From NCBI GenBank assembly GCA_026261815.1, contig JAMPIT010000687.1:1588501-1652500 (forward strand): DNA of 64,000 nucleotides. Direction: 5' to 3'. The stretch's first letter is position 1, and every line of letters begins with the position of its first letter. Under the pieces are notes generated by a model, which worked only from the letters and a program-made list of their open reading frames with translations, did not search any database and had not been told where the DNA came from. This stretch comes from Monarcha castaneiventris obscurior. Lineage: Eukaryota; Chordata; Aves; Passeriformes; Monarchidae. Made by a program: the position numbers and the translations under genes. This document shows, piece after piece, positions 34,123 to 45,229 of the stretch.

Positions 34123-35575
34123 GCAACATTTTTGCATCAGTTTTGTCTCATGGAAGCACATCCCTACCCCTCATTTTAATCTTTTAATTTCAACTTCTCC
34201 CTCTCACGAGTCTTCAGGAAGGACACAAAAGTGTGAGGGTTACAGAGGGCTCCATCAATTATGACTCTGCCTGCAGCTGATGTATTTACCAGAAATGTTT
34301 AAAATCATTATTAATAGAATTTCATGTCCACTAACACCTGCAGTGCTGAAAGATTTAAGACTTTCAGTGTTTCCTAGTGCTGAACTTCCAGCATTAGCAC
34401 ATCCCTCAGCCCCACCAGTGCTCTGACCCATGGAGAGGTGCCCAATTCTGTTGTTGCTACTGAAGAAAGCAAAACAGCAATGCCAAATGTGAAACTCTGG
34501 CAGGGAAATAAAAAACCTACCACAGGAACGTCCTTGAGGTCAAGTGACAGCTAACAGGGAGAAGCTGCAATCCTTACCTTTCTCCAGACTACGTGTATCC
34601 CAAAGTAAACCCAACACTAACCTAAACGCTGGTGAGGTACAACCACAAGGACATTCCCTAATAACTTATTTCTTCTCTAGAAGAATTACGGTCTGAGGCC
34701 ACCAGGAGGTCAGTGCACTAAACCAAACTACCCAACCATATCCCAAGCCTTTTCTCAGAGGAAAAAAAAAAATTCCCAAAGCACGCTACAGCACCCACAG
34801 GGGGTCACACCAAGTAGTTTTAGATTTTATGTGCTGTGGATGGTTCATAGCCAAGGGGGTGACACACAAACTTAAAGTGTTCCCAGACAGATAGAGGGGT
34901 GCACCCAGGAGTGGGGCTGGAAGACAGGCAGGAGGGAGAAATTTCCTTCAATGAGGGCCCCCAGCTCCCACCCAGACAGATTTTGGACACGGACACAGAC
35001 ACGTTTTCACAAGTCCCAATGTCAAACTCAAGCAGCAAATGCCGGGAACGGGGGAACCCCTCTGCTCCCCCAGCAGAGCCCCACTGCTCCCCCCTGAAAG
35101 GGACCCTGCAGCATCCCCTTGTCTGAGTCCCCAAGCGTTCCCCGCTATGCCAGAGCTCTGTGACAGCCCCAGCACAGCAGACACCGGCCAGGCCTCGGGA
35201 GAGCCCCGCAGGCGACATTTCCTTCACCCAGCACAGGGCTCTGAGCACCCCCGGGCAGCCCGCCCCTACATCCCAGTTCCCCACAGGCCAGCCCGGCCCG
35301 GGCACACACCCCGCACCAAACCGCGGCCCCCGGGAGGGGCTGGGCAAGTGTCAGCCCGGGGATGGAGTCCCAGACCGGGACAGACCCCCCAAAACCCCCG
35401 CCCAGGACCGCAGCAGCGCTGCCTCACTATGTGGCAGGAAACACCGCCCGTCTCAACCTAACAGCTCACTATTTGGCAAAGGCCTTGCGGCCCACTCCAG
35501 CGCCTCCGCCTCTTTCCCCCAGGAAGAGATGGCCCGGAGGGGCTGGGGAGGCCCGCTCGCCCCTCTCGCACTCAC

Positions 35576-35660
35576 CCTGTCCGCGGCTGTCCCCTCCGGG
35601 CCCCCGGGCTCACTACCACCAGGGCGGGCCGGCCCGCCCGTCCGCCATTCCACGGCTCCC
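35576..35660 (-). other. WASF2: WASF2 noncoding exon 1
   Basis: The only strong donor in the CpG island on the minus strand is ACAGG|GTGAGT, which sets the exon's 3' end at 35,576. The 5' end is approximate: CCAAT boxes 60-110 nt further upstream suggest a start near 35,650-35,690. The exon would hold most of the 5' UTR, completed by 24 nt in exon 2. Confidence 0.6.
35613..35648 (-). other. Possible upstream ORF in WASF2 exon 1
   Basis: An ATG in strong context (GGAATGG) opens an 11-codon frame that closes with TAG before the donor. It is part of the mRNA only if transcription starts upstream of about 35,650. Confidence 0.35.
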
Positions 35661-35717
35661 CCTCCCTGCCCCGGCGGGCCCCGGCCCCGCCTCCCCCGGC
35701 CGCCGCGCCGCCGCGCC

Positions 35718-35754
35718 ATTGGCGGCCCGCATGGAGCTGCTGCCGCGCCATTGG
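35718..35754 (-). promoter_or_regulatory. WASF2: Two CCAAT boxes of the WASF2 promoter
   Basis: CCAAT occurs on the minus strand at 35,722-35,718 and 35,754-35,750, 32 bp apart (about three helical turns), each in the context of an NF-Y site (CCAATGGCG). They face the exon 1 donor at a distance expected for a start site between. Confidence 0.6.
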
Positions 35755-36323
35755 CTGCTGCTCCCTGTCCATCAAGGCCGCCCTACGCCGCTGTCGTACG
35801 AACCTGGCGCAGCGGAAGAGCCGCACCCAAGCCGGCCGCGCAAAGAGAGTAAACAGGGAGGAGAGTACCATCAGGGGAGACGGACGGGGGGAACCCTGGG
35901 CAGTCTGGGGACAGATTACAGGGGCAGAGGGGGGAACCGCGCCACCGGTCACAATTCAGATATCTTAAATTATTGGGTTTTTTGTCTATGAAAGCCAGAG
36001 CTTCCAAGTGGCATTGGAGGAAAGGGGTCTCTGTCACTTCCGCACCTCCCCCGGAGAGCTCCGCTTTGGTGCTGCCTTTCGCCTCTATGGTCTCCCTCCC
36101 TGCGAGGAAAGTTCCACCTGGGGGAGCGGGGGAGTCACACCAGGGCGGGGCCGGGATTTGGGGTGGGAGCTGTGGGGCGTGGCGTGTGGGGCGGGGGCTG
36201 AGGGGGCAGGACTGCGGGAGGAGAGCTGGGGGGAGGCGGGGGGTGGCAGTGGGGCAGGGGGTGCGGGTGGCAGGGGCAGTGTGGGGCTGCCCAGCGGGAC
36301 CGGAGCCTCAGGGCCCCCAGCCC

Positions 36324-36446
36324 CCGGTGAGGGGTGTCCCCAGTCCCCGGGTGAGGGGGTGTCCCCAGCCCGCGGTGAGGGGATGTCCCCAGCCCCTGGT
36401 GAGGGGATGTCCCCAGCCCGCGGTGAGGGGGTATCCCCAGCCCCCA
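36324..36446. repeat. 24-bp tandem repeat, about five copies
   Basis: Unit 'cgcggtgaggggatgtcccc' plus 'agcc', repeated with point changes. Because 24 is a multiple of three, it gives an artificial eight-residue protein repeat in all plus frames. It lies in the CpG-rich flank upstream of WASF2. Confidence 0.8.
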
Positions 36447-36767
36447 GAGCAGGCTCCCCTCACGGGGGTCCCCGGAGCTGGGCCGTGGGCGCAGCCCGCT
36501 CCCTCCGGGCTGCCCAGGCAGGGGCGATGGCCGCTGGGATCGGCCGGGCGATGCTGACTTCGGCTCCCGCCTGGATTTATCCCCATGGCTTGATGAGGCT
36601 GGGAACGGAGTCAGGGATTAAAGGAGCCTGGAGTGACGAATGGGGCTGTGGGGGACACGGGGACGGGCCCTGCTGGGTGGGCACTGTCCTGCATCCCAGT
36701 CCCACAGGGACATTACAGCACTGGGAAAAGCCCTGTCTCCTGCCCGGCCTCCAGCGCAGCGCAGGAG

Positions 36768-36935
36768 CAGAGTCCTGGAATGGCTTGGGTTGGAAGGGAT
36801 CTTAAAGCTCATTTCAAAACTCATGGGCAGGCACACCTTTGATCAGACCAGGTTGCTGCAAGCCCTGTCCAGTGTGGCATTGAACACTTCCAGGGATGGG
36901 GCCAGCGTCCTGCAACTCATCCTGGTTCTCAGCAG
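36768..36935 (-). mobile_element. CR1 LINE fragment
   Basis: 'tggaatggcttgggttggaa', 'gggatcttaaagctcatttc', 'accaggttgctgcaagccct' and 'cttccagggatggggcc' match the antisense CR1 tail. Diverged, noncoding. Confidence 0.8.
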
Positions 36936-37489
36936 AGCCGGGGTGATGCTAATGCCCTCCAGAGACTGCAGGAGCAGAGATCTGATGAGAAATTCCACCA
37001 CATGGCATCCCATGTTTCTGCTGGTGCACCTGGATATTAAATCCTCCCTCCCTGCCTGATGATCAAACCAAACCTGTGGGCTTGAGGGATGAAGGGCACT
37101 GGCACAGACATCCATCTCTTCCCCGCTCTGTGCTCCTGCTTTAAACCGAACCACAGGGAGTAAATCACCGGCGCTCCTGCCAGGCAGCAAACAAATCCAT
37201 GTCGGAGCCGTGATGGCAGAGCCAGCATCCCAGGGTCCCTCCGGTGTGAGCCATGCCTGTCCCTCACGTCTGTGCCTCCTCTGCCCTGTGCCTGCTCCGG
37301 GGGTCTCTCTGCCACCGCTGCCATCCCTCCTGATCCTCCCGGGAGAGACGGACACACAGACGTGTTGAAACAGCCATTTCTTGCCTGTGTTCTGCATCAC
37401 TTTCCTTCATAAGTCCCAGCTCTGCAGGATGGTCAACGCTTCTGGTGCTGCCTGCTGCCCTGTGCTGCGTCCTGGCAGGGTGAAATGGG

Positions 37490-37655
37490 ATGGATGGGCT
37501 GCGCAGGGCCTGGGATGCACAGGTGCATGGGGTGCCTGAGATGCAAAGGACAGACAGGATCCACGTGGTCCCTGGGATTCACAGGACACACGGGATGTCC
37601 GGGGTGCCCGGGATGCAGTGGGGCACCTGGGATGGATGGGGTGCAGGGGACACTG
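37490..37655. repeat. Degenerate GGGATG/GGGTG tandem repeat
   Basis: Irregular units built on 'gggatgcacagg' and 'ggggtgcc' (for example 'tgtccggggtgcccgggatg'). It is related in sequence to the larger minisatellite 0.8 kb to the right, suggesting a shared origin. Confidence 0.7.
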
Positions 37656-38389
37656 CCCCAGTACCTCCATCCTGCCCAGCTCTCACCTGAGGATGCAGAC
37701 CAGGGCCGAGGTGCTGCTGGAGGCCGCTCAGCTCCATGTTTTCCAAGCTGCCAGCGAGCCGTTCCCTTGAAGAAGATCTGCCTCTATCTCAAGGTGTCAC
37801 AGCCTCAAGGGACCTACCTAATCTGTATCTGCGCTGCAACCTTTATCTCTCCTGCTCTGTTTATAGCTGCCGAATAAAACCTGCTAAACTGCAGGATCCA
37901 GCCCCCCCTCCCTGCCGCCGTGCCCCCCGACACTTTTTTCCCTGGTGCTCTCGCCTGCCAGGTGCTTTCCTGCGTTCTGCTGGAGGTAAATGATGCTCCA
38001 GGGGATGGGGAAGGGCAGCCAGACTGCTCCTGCCTCCCACCGCCCTCCCAGGTGGGCTCCAGCCGTGTCCAAGCCCTTGATAACCTCAGGCAGACCCTGG
38101 CACAAATCAGTGCCTCATCCCAACCCCGATTCCCTCAGCCTGGGCTTGGATTCTGCTGAAAACCAGGTGGGATCCAGCAGGTCCAGCCTCATCCTCTCTC
38201 TGCGTGATCCAGGGACTGGGAAAGGGGACGTTCTCCACGGGAGGAAGGAGATGGCAGCTTGTTGAAGCCTCGGATGTCTCTTCCCTGGCCAGCTGCCCCT
38301 ATCCCAGCAGGCACAGCTGCATCCCTGCTCCCTGTGGGAAAGGAGCCAGGGCTGTCAGCACCAGAGCTGTGAGGATGCTTTGGGATCGT

Positions 38390-39135
38390 GCACCCGGGCT
38401 TCTCCTGCATCCCTGATTCCCATGGACCTGGGATGCACAGGGACATGTGGGATAGCAGGGGTGGATGGAAAAGGGCTCACGGGATGGACTGGGGAGCTGG
38501 GATGCAGGGGACACCTGGGATGCATGGGATGCACAGGGTACCCGGGATGCACAGGACCCGTGGGGTGCACGGGGTGCCTGGGATGCACGGAATAACCAGG
38601 GCAAAACGATGCACACGGGGTGGATGGGCTGCCCGGGGTGCCTGGGCTGCAAGGACACGTGGGATGCGCTGGAGCCAACGGGATGGAAAGGGTGCATGGG
38701 ATACCCGGGGTGCCCGTGATGCGACGGGCACGCAGGACGGACAGGATGCCTGGGATGCCCGGGATAGGCGGGATGCCCGGGGTGTCCGGGATGCACAGGA
38801 GGTGCCCGGGGTGCACTGGAGGTGCCCAGGATGTGCAGGAGGTGCCCGGGATGCACAGGAGGTGGCCGGGGTGTCCAGGATGCACAGGATGTACCCGGGG
38901 TGTCCAGGATGCACAGGAGGTGGCCGGGACTCGCAGGAGGTGCCCGGGATGCACAGGAGGCACCCGGGGTGTGCGGGAGGTGCCCGGGACGCCCCGGATG
39001 CTCAGGAGGTACCCGGGACGCGCAGGAGGTGCCCGGTGTGCACTGGAGGTGTCCGGGATGCACAGGAGGTGCCCGGGATGCACAGGAGGTGCCCGGGACG
39101 CGCAGGAGGTGCCCGGTGTGCGGTGCCCGGCGCGT
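38390..39135. repeat. GC-rich minisatellite, 20-bp unit
   Basis: The right-hand part (about 38,795-39,135) is a regular array of roughly 17 copies of 'aggtgcccgggatgcacagg' with point changes and a few insertions. The left part is a decayed version of the same motif. G-rich strand is plus. Since 20 is not a multiple of three, each frame cycles through a 20-residue pattern, which explains the long proline/glycine-rich open frames on both strands. Confidence 0.92.
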
Positions 39136-42100
39136 CCCCGCGCCAGCTTGGCGCGGGCAGTGGCTGTGCCGCTGACATTTACTAACCAGCTCTCACCCAG
39201 CGCACACTCGCTCCCTTCTCTTGCTGTCTTGTCTCCATGGAGACTCCGCAACCTTTGCTCACTCGTTAATGGTATCTCAGCAAACGAAACTCCAACGCCA
39301 CCCAGCCTTCCCCTCCCGGCCCCGGGAGAAATCCTCGCCTCTCACCTCCATCCCCATCCCCTCCTGCCGCTGGGGATAAAAGGGACGAGTCCTTGTTAGC
39401 GAAGGACCCAGCCACGGGGGCAAGTTCTGACGGTGGCGCAGGGAGGAGGGAGAGCCACCATCATCCTCCTCGCCGCCAAAAAAACAAGGCCGGGGGATTT
39501 TATTGCTGTGGCAGCAAGGACAGGCTCCATCCATGCGGGATTCCGGCCAGCAGCCCCTTTCCTGGCTGATTTATTGAGCCACGAGGCTTGGCACGTGGTT
39601 CTGCCTGCTTTTCTGTGTTCCCCCATCCCAAATCCACACCCCAACATCCACGGAAGCCACCCAAAAACCATCCAAAGGGAGTGGCTGGTGCTGGGAACAT
39701 GCTCCGTCCCCGGTGTCCTGCTCTTGCTGATTCTGTTTTCAAATTAACATGGGAAAGATGCCCATTACCTGCTTCCAGATAATGACTATGATTAGGCAGA
39801 GCTCTGCTGCCAGCCGAGATCTGAAGGATTTCTGTGCTCTCCAGCAGCGCTTTGCCAGTGCAAAAACAAGAGCAATAAAGTGTAAATAAAAGACTAAAGG
39901 AAATCGTGGGTCCATCAGGGGATGGGGTGTGTGGAAGGGGCTCTAATGATGGGCTCTCTGCGGTGGGGTGGTGGCTTCAGCCTCGCTCCAGGCAAGGGAA
40001 AATTGGAGAGGGGCTGTCCCAGTGCCTACACCCCATGTGAACCTGGCTCAGCCTCTGCTTGCTGGGAACTCGGGGTTTGGGGAAGGAAAATTCAAGATGT
40101 GCAGGTGTCAGGCTGTTCTGGGGGGGCTCCTGGTCCTGCAGATAGAGATGGGGGCTTAAAGAGGGGGGGAAAATAGCTGGATCTCCTGAGATGGCTGCAC
40201 CAGCTCCCAGAGCACCCAGGGTGGTCCCACACCTCCTCTGCCTCGTGGTTTGCCACCCTGCACCCACGAAGCAGGACAGGGGGGACCCCTCCGTGCCCGG
40301 TGTCCAGGGCCATCTCCATCCCCAGCCCAGCAGAGCCCCCTGGGCAGGGGATGCTCAGGATGTGCAGGGAGCAGCACAGGACCCATCAGGGCTGAGCTGA
40401 GCATCCTCTGGGGATGCTGGGCTGTCACTGGGGGCACTCGCCCTCATCCCACTGCCAAGGGAGGCACCAATCCCCTGCCTGTGCTGCTAAGCTGAGCTCC
40501 AGCTCTCCCCCCAAGCCTGCCAACATCCCCTCCAAACCTTCCAAGATCCCCCCACCACGGCCAGAGGAGATGGAAATCCTTGGCCATGGCCATGAGCTCA
40601 CCCTCTCCGAGAGCCTTCAAGGTGGCTCTCATCATCCCTGGTGCAGAGCATCCCTCCTGCCGGGCCCTGCACTGACCCTCAGGGATGATCTCCCAGGACG
40701 GGGTGTCCCCATGCCTGGACGGGATCCCCACAGTCCTGGGGGAGGCTGGAAGAGGAGCTGCCAGTCCCTCTGGCAACTGCTCCGGGCAGTAACTGGCATG
40801 TCCAGAAACTGGTCCCACGTGTGGCTCGCAGACAAGGCGGTTCCCTGGGGACCCCGTGACCCTGTGTCACCCCACTGGGCTCCCACTGCCAGTGGGACGG
40901 GCACAGGGGAGCCCATCCTGGCCGGGCAAAGGCAGGGAGCTAATCTGTGCTCCGATTAGGCAGAGTTCCCAGCAATGGAGGTTTCTTCTTTTTTTCTCCC
41001 CCCCCCTCCTCAGTGATAACAAATAATAATATAATCCCCTTAATCCCTCCCCGAGGAGCCGGCGCGCAGTCCCGGCCGGGAAGCACCGCGCTTCTGCCGC
41101 CGCTGATAACTCACACCCAGGGCCCCCAGAAAAACAAACACTTTGGCTCACACATTGCCCCCCAAAACTCCATGTGCTGCCCTGTGGCTCCCCCTCCCAG
41201 CAACCCCAGACCCCCATCCAGCCCCACTGTGATCCTGGGAGGATCTGGCAACACTCCTGGTTCCTTCCCACTCAGCGAGGCCATCGTGATGCTGCAGGGC
41301 CCCCAAACTCAGCCAAAGGGGGCCCATCCAGGACCCCCATTCAGGCTCTGCCCTCTCGGCTCCTACTTCCTTTGCAGCAGGGAAGTGGCAAAGCCCCTGG
41401 AAGCTCAGCACCCCAGGTGCCCCTCTGTGCCCCAGGGACGATGCCATGGGTGTCCCCCCTGCACCCTCCTTGTCCCCCGGGAGACACCCGGGGGGACCTG
41501 CAGCCCCCCAAGATGCCCCAGCTGAGCCCCAGTGCTTTGTTTTAGGGCTGTTGGTGTGGAGAGCATCACCTCCTGCCCCAGCCGGGTCCCCAGCAGAGTG
41601 GGCACGGACCCTGCATCCCCATCCATCAGTGGGGTGCTGGGAAGGAACTCAGCTGCCAAATCCCCCTCCCTCCCCGGGGACCCCAGCCTGCCATTTCCCC
41701 CCTGGTGCCCAGCCCTCCCTCCGTCACCATCCAGCAAATATTAATAACATCCCTGCAACCGCCCGTGCTTTTATTCCCTGGCTTTGCTGGCCCTGGCTCT
41801 GCTGAGCTCAGCTCCTCCAGCTCCAAAATGCCTTTTAAAATTACGAGAGAGTGGACACCCCTGCGAACACCCTGCCCCCGGCTGCCCCCTCCTCCCTGGC
41901 ACCGGCGGTGGGGCCAGCAGCACCCATGTGCCGTGCGGGGAGCTGGGTGCCATCCGCCCCCCTTATTTAAGAGGCGCCAGGCTGGGCTTGATTAAAACCA
42001 AGTGAAAGCCAGAGCCAGGGCAGAGAGGGGGATTAGATCGCTCCGGGGAATGTTAATGGACTCCAGAGCTTTCTGCCCGGCTGGCGGCTGGGATGAATCC

Positions 42101-42724
42101 AGCCCTGGAAGGACAGGCGGGTGCAATGAGTGCGTCAGGGCTCAGCTGGACCCCGGAGCACATGGCAGAGCGGAAGGAGGATGGGGGGGCACAGACACAC
42201 GGGGGGTTGGAAGCATCTTCCAAGGGCCTGGCCGTTCCTCTGGGAAAGGCAGGGGTGGTCTGGTGCTCCAGCTGGGCCCTGCTGCCCCCGCTGCTGCTGC
42301 AGGGGCCGGGATTGTGGCACAGCACGGGCTGCCCACGGTGGGGTGGCACCAGGGTCACCCGCACCACAATCCCGGCTGTTCTGGGCTGCGGGACAAGAAC
42401 AGCCTGGGGTGACGCTGGCCGTGGGGGGCTGCAGTGTGTTCGGAGAGGCTTTGTGCTGGTGGGAAGGGCTGCTGTGGCAGCAGGGGTGATGGGATGGGTG
42501 ACAGCGCCGAGATGCTCCCCACACCACTTTCCCGTCCGGGAATGGGGGACAAAGACAGCCTGGGGTGACGCCAGCCGTGGGGGGCCGCAGTGGGGCCGAA
42601 GGGGCTGTTTGCTGGGGTGCTGCTGGTGGGAAGGACCGGTGCCGGGGCAGAGGTGCCGCTGTTGGGGTGCCGGTGCCCCCGACGCGGAGCTGTTCCCCGC
42701 CCGGCTGCGCTGGATTGCAGGTCT

Positions 42725-42870
42725 GACGTGGGAAATCGCCTCCCTCCCTCGTTAGCTGTGATTAGCATGACAAGTGGTTGAAGTTGGTGGGTATAAAGGA
42801 TGCGAGCGAAGAATAATGGCTTCAATTTTCTTCGCGGCACAGCCATTAATTTGAAGGAGAAGGGGGTGTC
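42725..42870. promoter_or_regulatory. Candidate conserved noncoding element
   Basis: Non-repetitive, less GC-rich island with 'ctgtgattagcatgacaagt' and an 8-bp inverted repeat (taatggct at 42,814-42,821, agccatta at 42,841-42,848), plus an ATTAAT core. It resembles a developmental enhancer core; conservation is not testable here. Confidence 0.25.
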
Positions 42871-45229
42871 CAAACCTCCCGGCAGCTCCCGGCGGATCCG
42901 CCGGCCCCAGCGCTGCGGGGCGAGGGCGGGTCCTGCTGCGGCCCTGCCCGGGGTGGGGGACGCGACCCTCGCGGGGAGCCTGGCACCGGCACGGGCGTCC
43001 CGGGTGCTTCCCGTGCCAGGGCGATGGAGCACACGGGTGTGCAACACGTGTGCATCCATGCACACCATCCCCTGCCCCGGCCATCGTCCCGGGAAGGAGG
43101 AATTCTCCCGGCTCCAGCCCCAGGTGGTGGGCAGGGAGGGAAGGCAGGAGGGTAGATTCCTGCCGCGTTTCCAAGGGGATGGGAGAAGGTGGGGATGGGG
43201 GCAGAGCTGCCTTTGCCAGGGGCATGCCGGATCCCGGCACAGCCCTTCGAGCATCCTCACATCCGCCTTCCCCATGGACCCAGTGGTCAACGCTCGGTCT
43301 CAGTGGCGGCCCAGCCCCGGGCCCCTCTGACGTGGAGCATCCCTCCTGCCGTGGTCCTGCAGCATCCCCGGTCTCCCAGCTCCAGCATCCTGAGAGGCCA
43401 GAACCCTCCTCGCAGCAGAGCTGCTTAATTGAAATCATCATTTCCATCCCGAAGTACAGCCAGGCACCAGGACCTGGCTCATCCTGCATCCCTGGGCACC
43501 ACGTGGCCATGCCGGACTCACCCTGGGTGCCCTCACAAGCAGCTCCCAGAAACCTTCCAAAAATTCATGCTAAGCAAATAAAGAAATAGCAAAACAATCA
43601 TCCCCCCCCTCTAAATTTTGAGGTTTCTCCTCCTTTCCCCCTGCAAACCCAGGCGATGCTGGGCTGTGCTGATCAACCCCCAGCAATCAGCCCCATCACG
43701 GGGTTTTTCAGGCTCCAGAGTGGCTCACGCTGCTTGAGAGATATAATTGAGCCTCAAAAAAAAAAAAAGATTAAAAAAATAATAAGTAAAATCCAGCTGT
43801 GGTCCGAGCAGCCGGTCACACCCAGCGAGGCTCTGGCTGTGCCAGATGATACTTCCAGCACCCCGAGGTTGGGTAGGGGGTCCTGTGAGCCCCCCTGGGT
43901 GCTCAGAGTGCCCCTCGCCCCTATAACGGGGAGGGGGCGCTGGACTGGGCTCCTCCCAGCTGGGGGGAGCTTCGCTGCTCCCCCGGCCCAGCCGAGAGGG
44001 GGTCCCTCAGCATCCCCCCACCCCATTAAGCATCTCCCCGGGCTGCGGAGGCGCTGGCAACCCCGACCCCCCCCGCTCCCCCCTCCATCAGTATGCGCCG
44101 TGTGTTCCTCTCCATAGCAACCCCCCTGCTCCCCCCCGGCCCCCCCAAACCCTCCTCTGCCGCAGCCCTGACCCCGCCGGCACCGCTCACCTCTCCCACC
44201 CACAGGTAGCTGCTCCCCCCACAGCCCCCGACCCCCCCTCTCCTCGCCCGGAGGACGCTGCCGCCTTCATCTTCCCAGGCTGGAAGTTGGTGGATTGCTG
44301 AATTTTATTTATTTTGTCCGTATTTTCCTCCTTTTTTTTTTGCTCCTTTCTGGCGTTGGTGCTTCTCCCATCCATCAGCGGGGAGACGCGTGTGTCCCTG
44401 TGCCCCCTGCCCCCGCGGTGCTGCCGGGGAGGGCTGGGCACCCCCTGCCTGCAAAGCCCCCGGGGGTCCCCGAGGTGCCCCAGGCCCTGTTCCCCGGCCC
44501 CCGCTGCCGCCCATCCCCAGGGCAGCAGCCGTGGGGGCCCCCCGGGTCACACCGCGCCCCGATTTGTACCGAAATTCAGCTTTCTTGATGCGATTCCTGC
44601 CTTAAGCCAGCTCCTGGCATCCCCCCCTAAATCCAGGGAGGGTCAGCATCCCTCCAGCACCCGCCCCCGGCACGGCCAGGCCGTGCTCCCCCGAAAAAGA
44701 GAAGCAAGAAAGCAGCGGGCATCGCTCAATATATAGGTTTCTTTTTAATATAAAAAAAGTGCCTATTAAAAAGTCCTTCCTAAATAACACAAAAAGACCG
44801 TTTGAGGGGCAAAGCGGGGGCCGGGGGGGGCTCACGGGGGGCCCCTCTGGCCAGGGCAGCACAAGCACTGCACAGGGCAGCTGGGGGGGCGGGGGAAGGA
44901 GGGGGTATTTTGACCAAATCGGGGTGTTTTTCCCTTTTTATTTTTTTCTTTGTGAATTTTGCCTTTTTTTATCCATTTCAGGGTGTTTTTCCTCTTTTTG
45001 TGTGTGCGTGTGTTTTCTCTTTTTTTTGCACAACCCACGAAGCTGTACAGAGGTTGCCAAACTCTTGAGGAGGGGGGGACACACAGGGAATCTGTGGGAG
45101 GAGAGGACCCCAAAGCCCACCTGGCACCCACACACGCACCCACACCCTGAGCTCGTCATCGCCACCGCCTCGGGGACCCTGGGAAAGGGACCCCCCTTTA
45201 CCCCAGCCCCCCCTGCTCCCCCTCCCCAC

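Larger units (their letters stand above)
18909..35575 (-). other. WASF2: WASF2 intron 1
   Basis: GTGAGT to CAG intron of 16.7 kb separating the noncoding first exon from the start codon, a place where vertebrate genes often hold enhancers. It contains five CR1 fragments (listed separately), a CA-rich run at 24,637-24,652 and an AT-rich block at 27,290-27,760. Open frames up to 185 codons show no domain or codon pattern. No RNA gene was recognised. Confidence 0.8.
3536..35660 (-). other. WASF2: WASF2 transcription unit (gene span)
   Basis: The gene has one noncoding first exon in a CpG island, eight coding exons and a long 3' UTR. All proposed splice sites are GT-AG and keep the frame. Introns are 16.7 kb (intron 1), 3.8 kb, 0.5 kb, 1.1 kb, 0.8 kb, 1.4 kb, 1.8 kb and 0.4 kb. 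The right boundary (transcription start) is inferred from two CCAAT boxes; the left boundary is inferred from poly(A) signals. Next gene upstream is AHDC1 on the same strand, as in mammals. Confidence 0.85.
35130..36560. promoter_or_regulatory. WASF2: CpG island over the WASF2 promoter
   Basis: CpG-dense sequence surrounds the proposed first exon and continues almost 1 kb upstream of it. Within it are two CCAAT boxes, GC boxes next to the start region, and ETS-type GGAAG cores (about 35,812 and 36,037-36,042). A broad, TATA-less housekeeping promoter fits WASF2's wide expression in other vertebrates. The upstream half also contains a 24-bp tandem repeat. Confidence 0.7.
36936..45229. other. 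Intergenic spacer between WASF2 and AHDC1
   Basis: About 8 kb with no supported coding gene. It contains two minisatellite clusters (37.5 and 38.4-39.1 kb), GC-rich unique sequence, and short AT-rich islands that look like conserved noncoding elements (41.0, 41.75-42.06 and 42.73-42.87 kb). Open frames of 100-300 codons here overlap on both strands and come from repeats or GC bias. Confidence 0.65.

Noticed and set aside
37490..39135. Regular repeats considered as a CRISPR-like array
   Set aside because: Units are contiguous with no unique spacers and the host is a vertebrate; this is a minisatellite.
38299..39399. Overlapping 254-298 codon proline- or glycine-rich, collagen-like frames on both strands
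   Set aside because: They are translations of the 20-bp minisatellite; the 20-residue period follows from a unit that is not a multiple of three.
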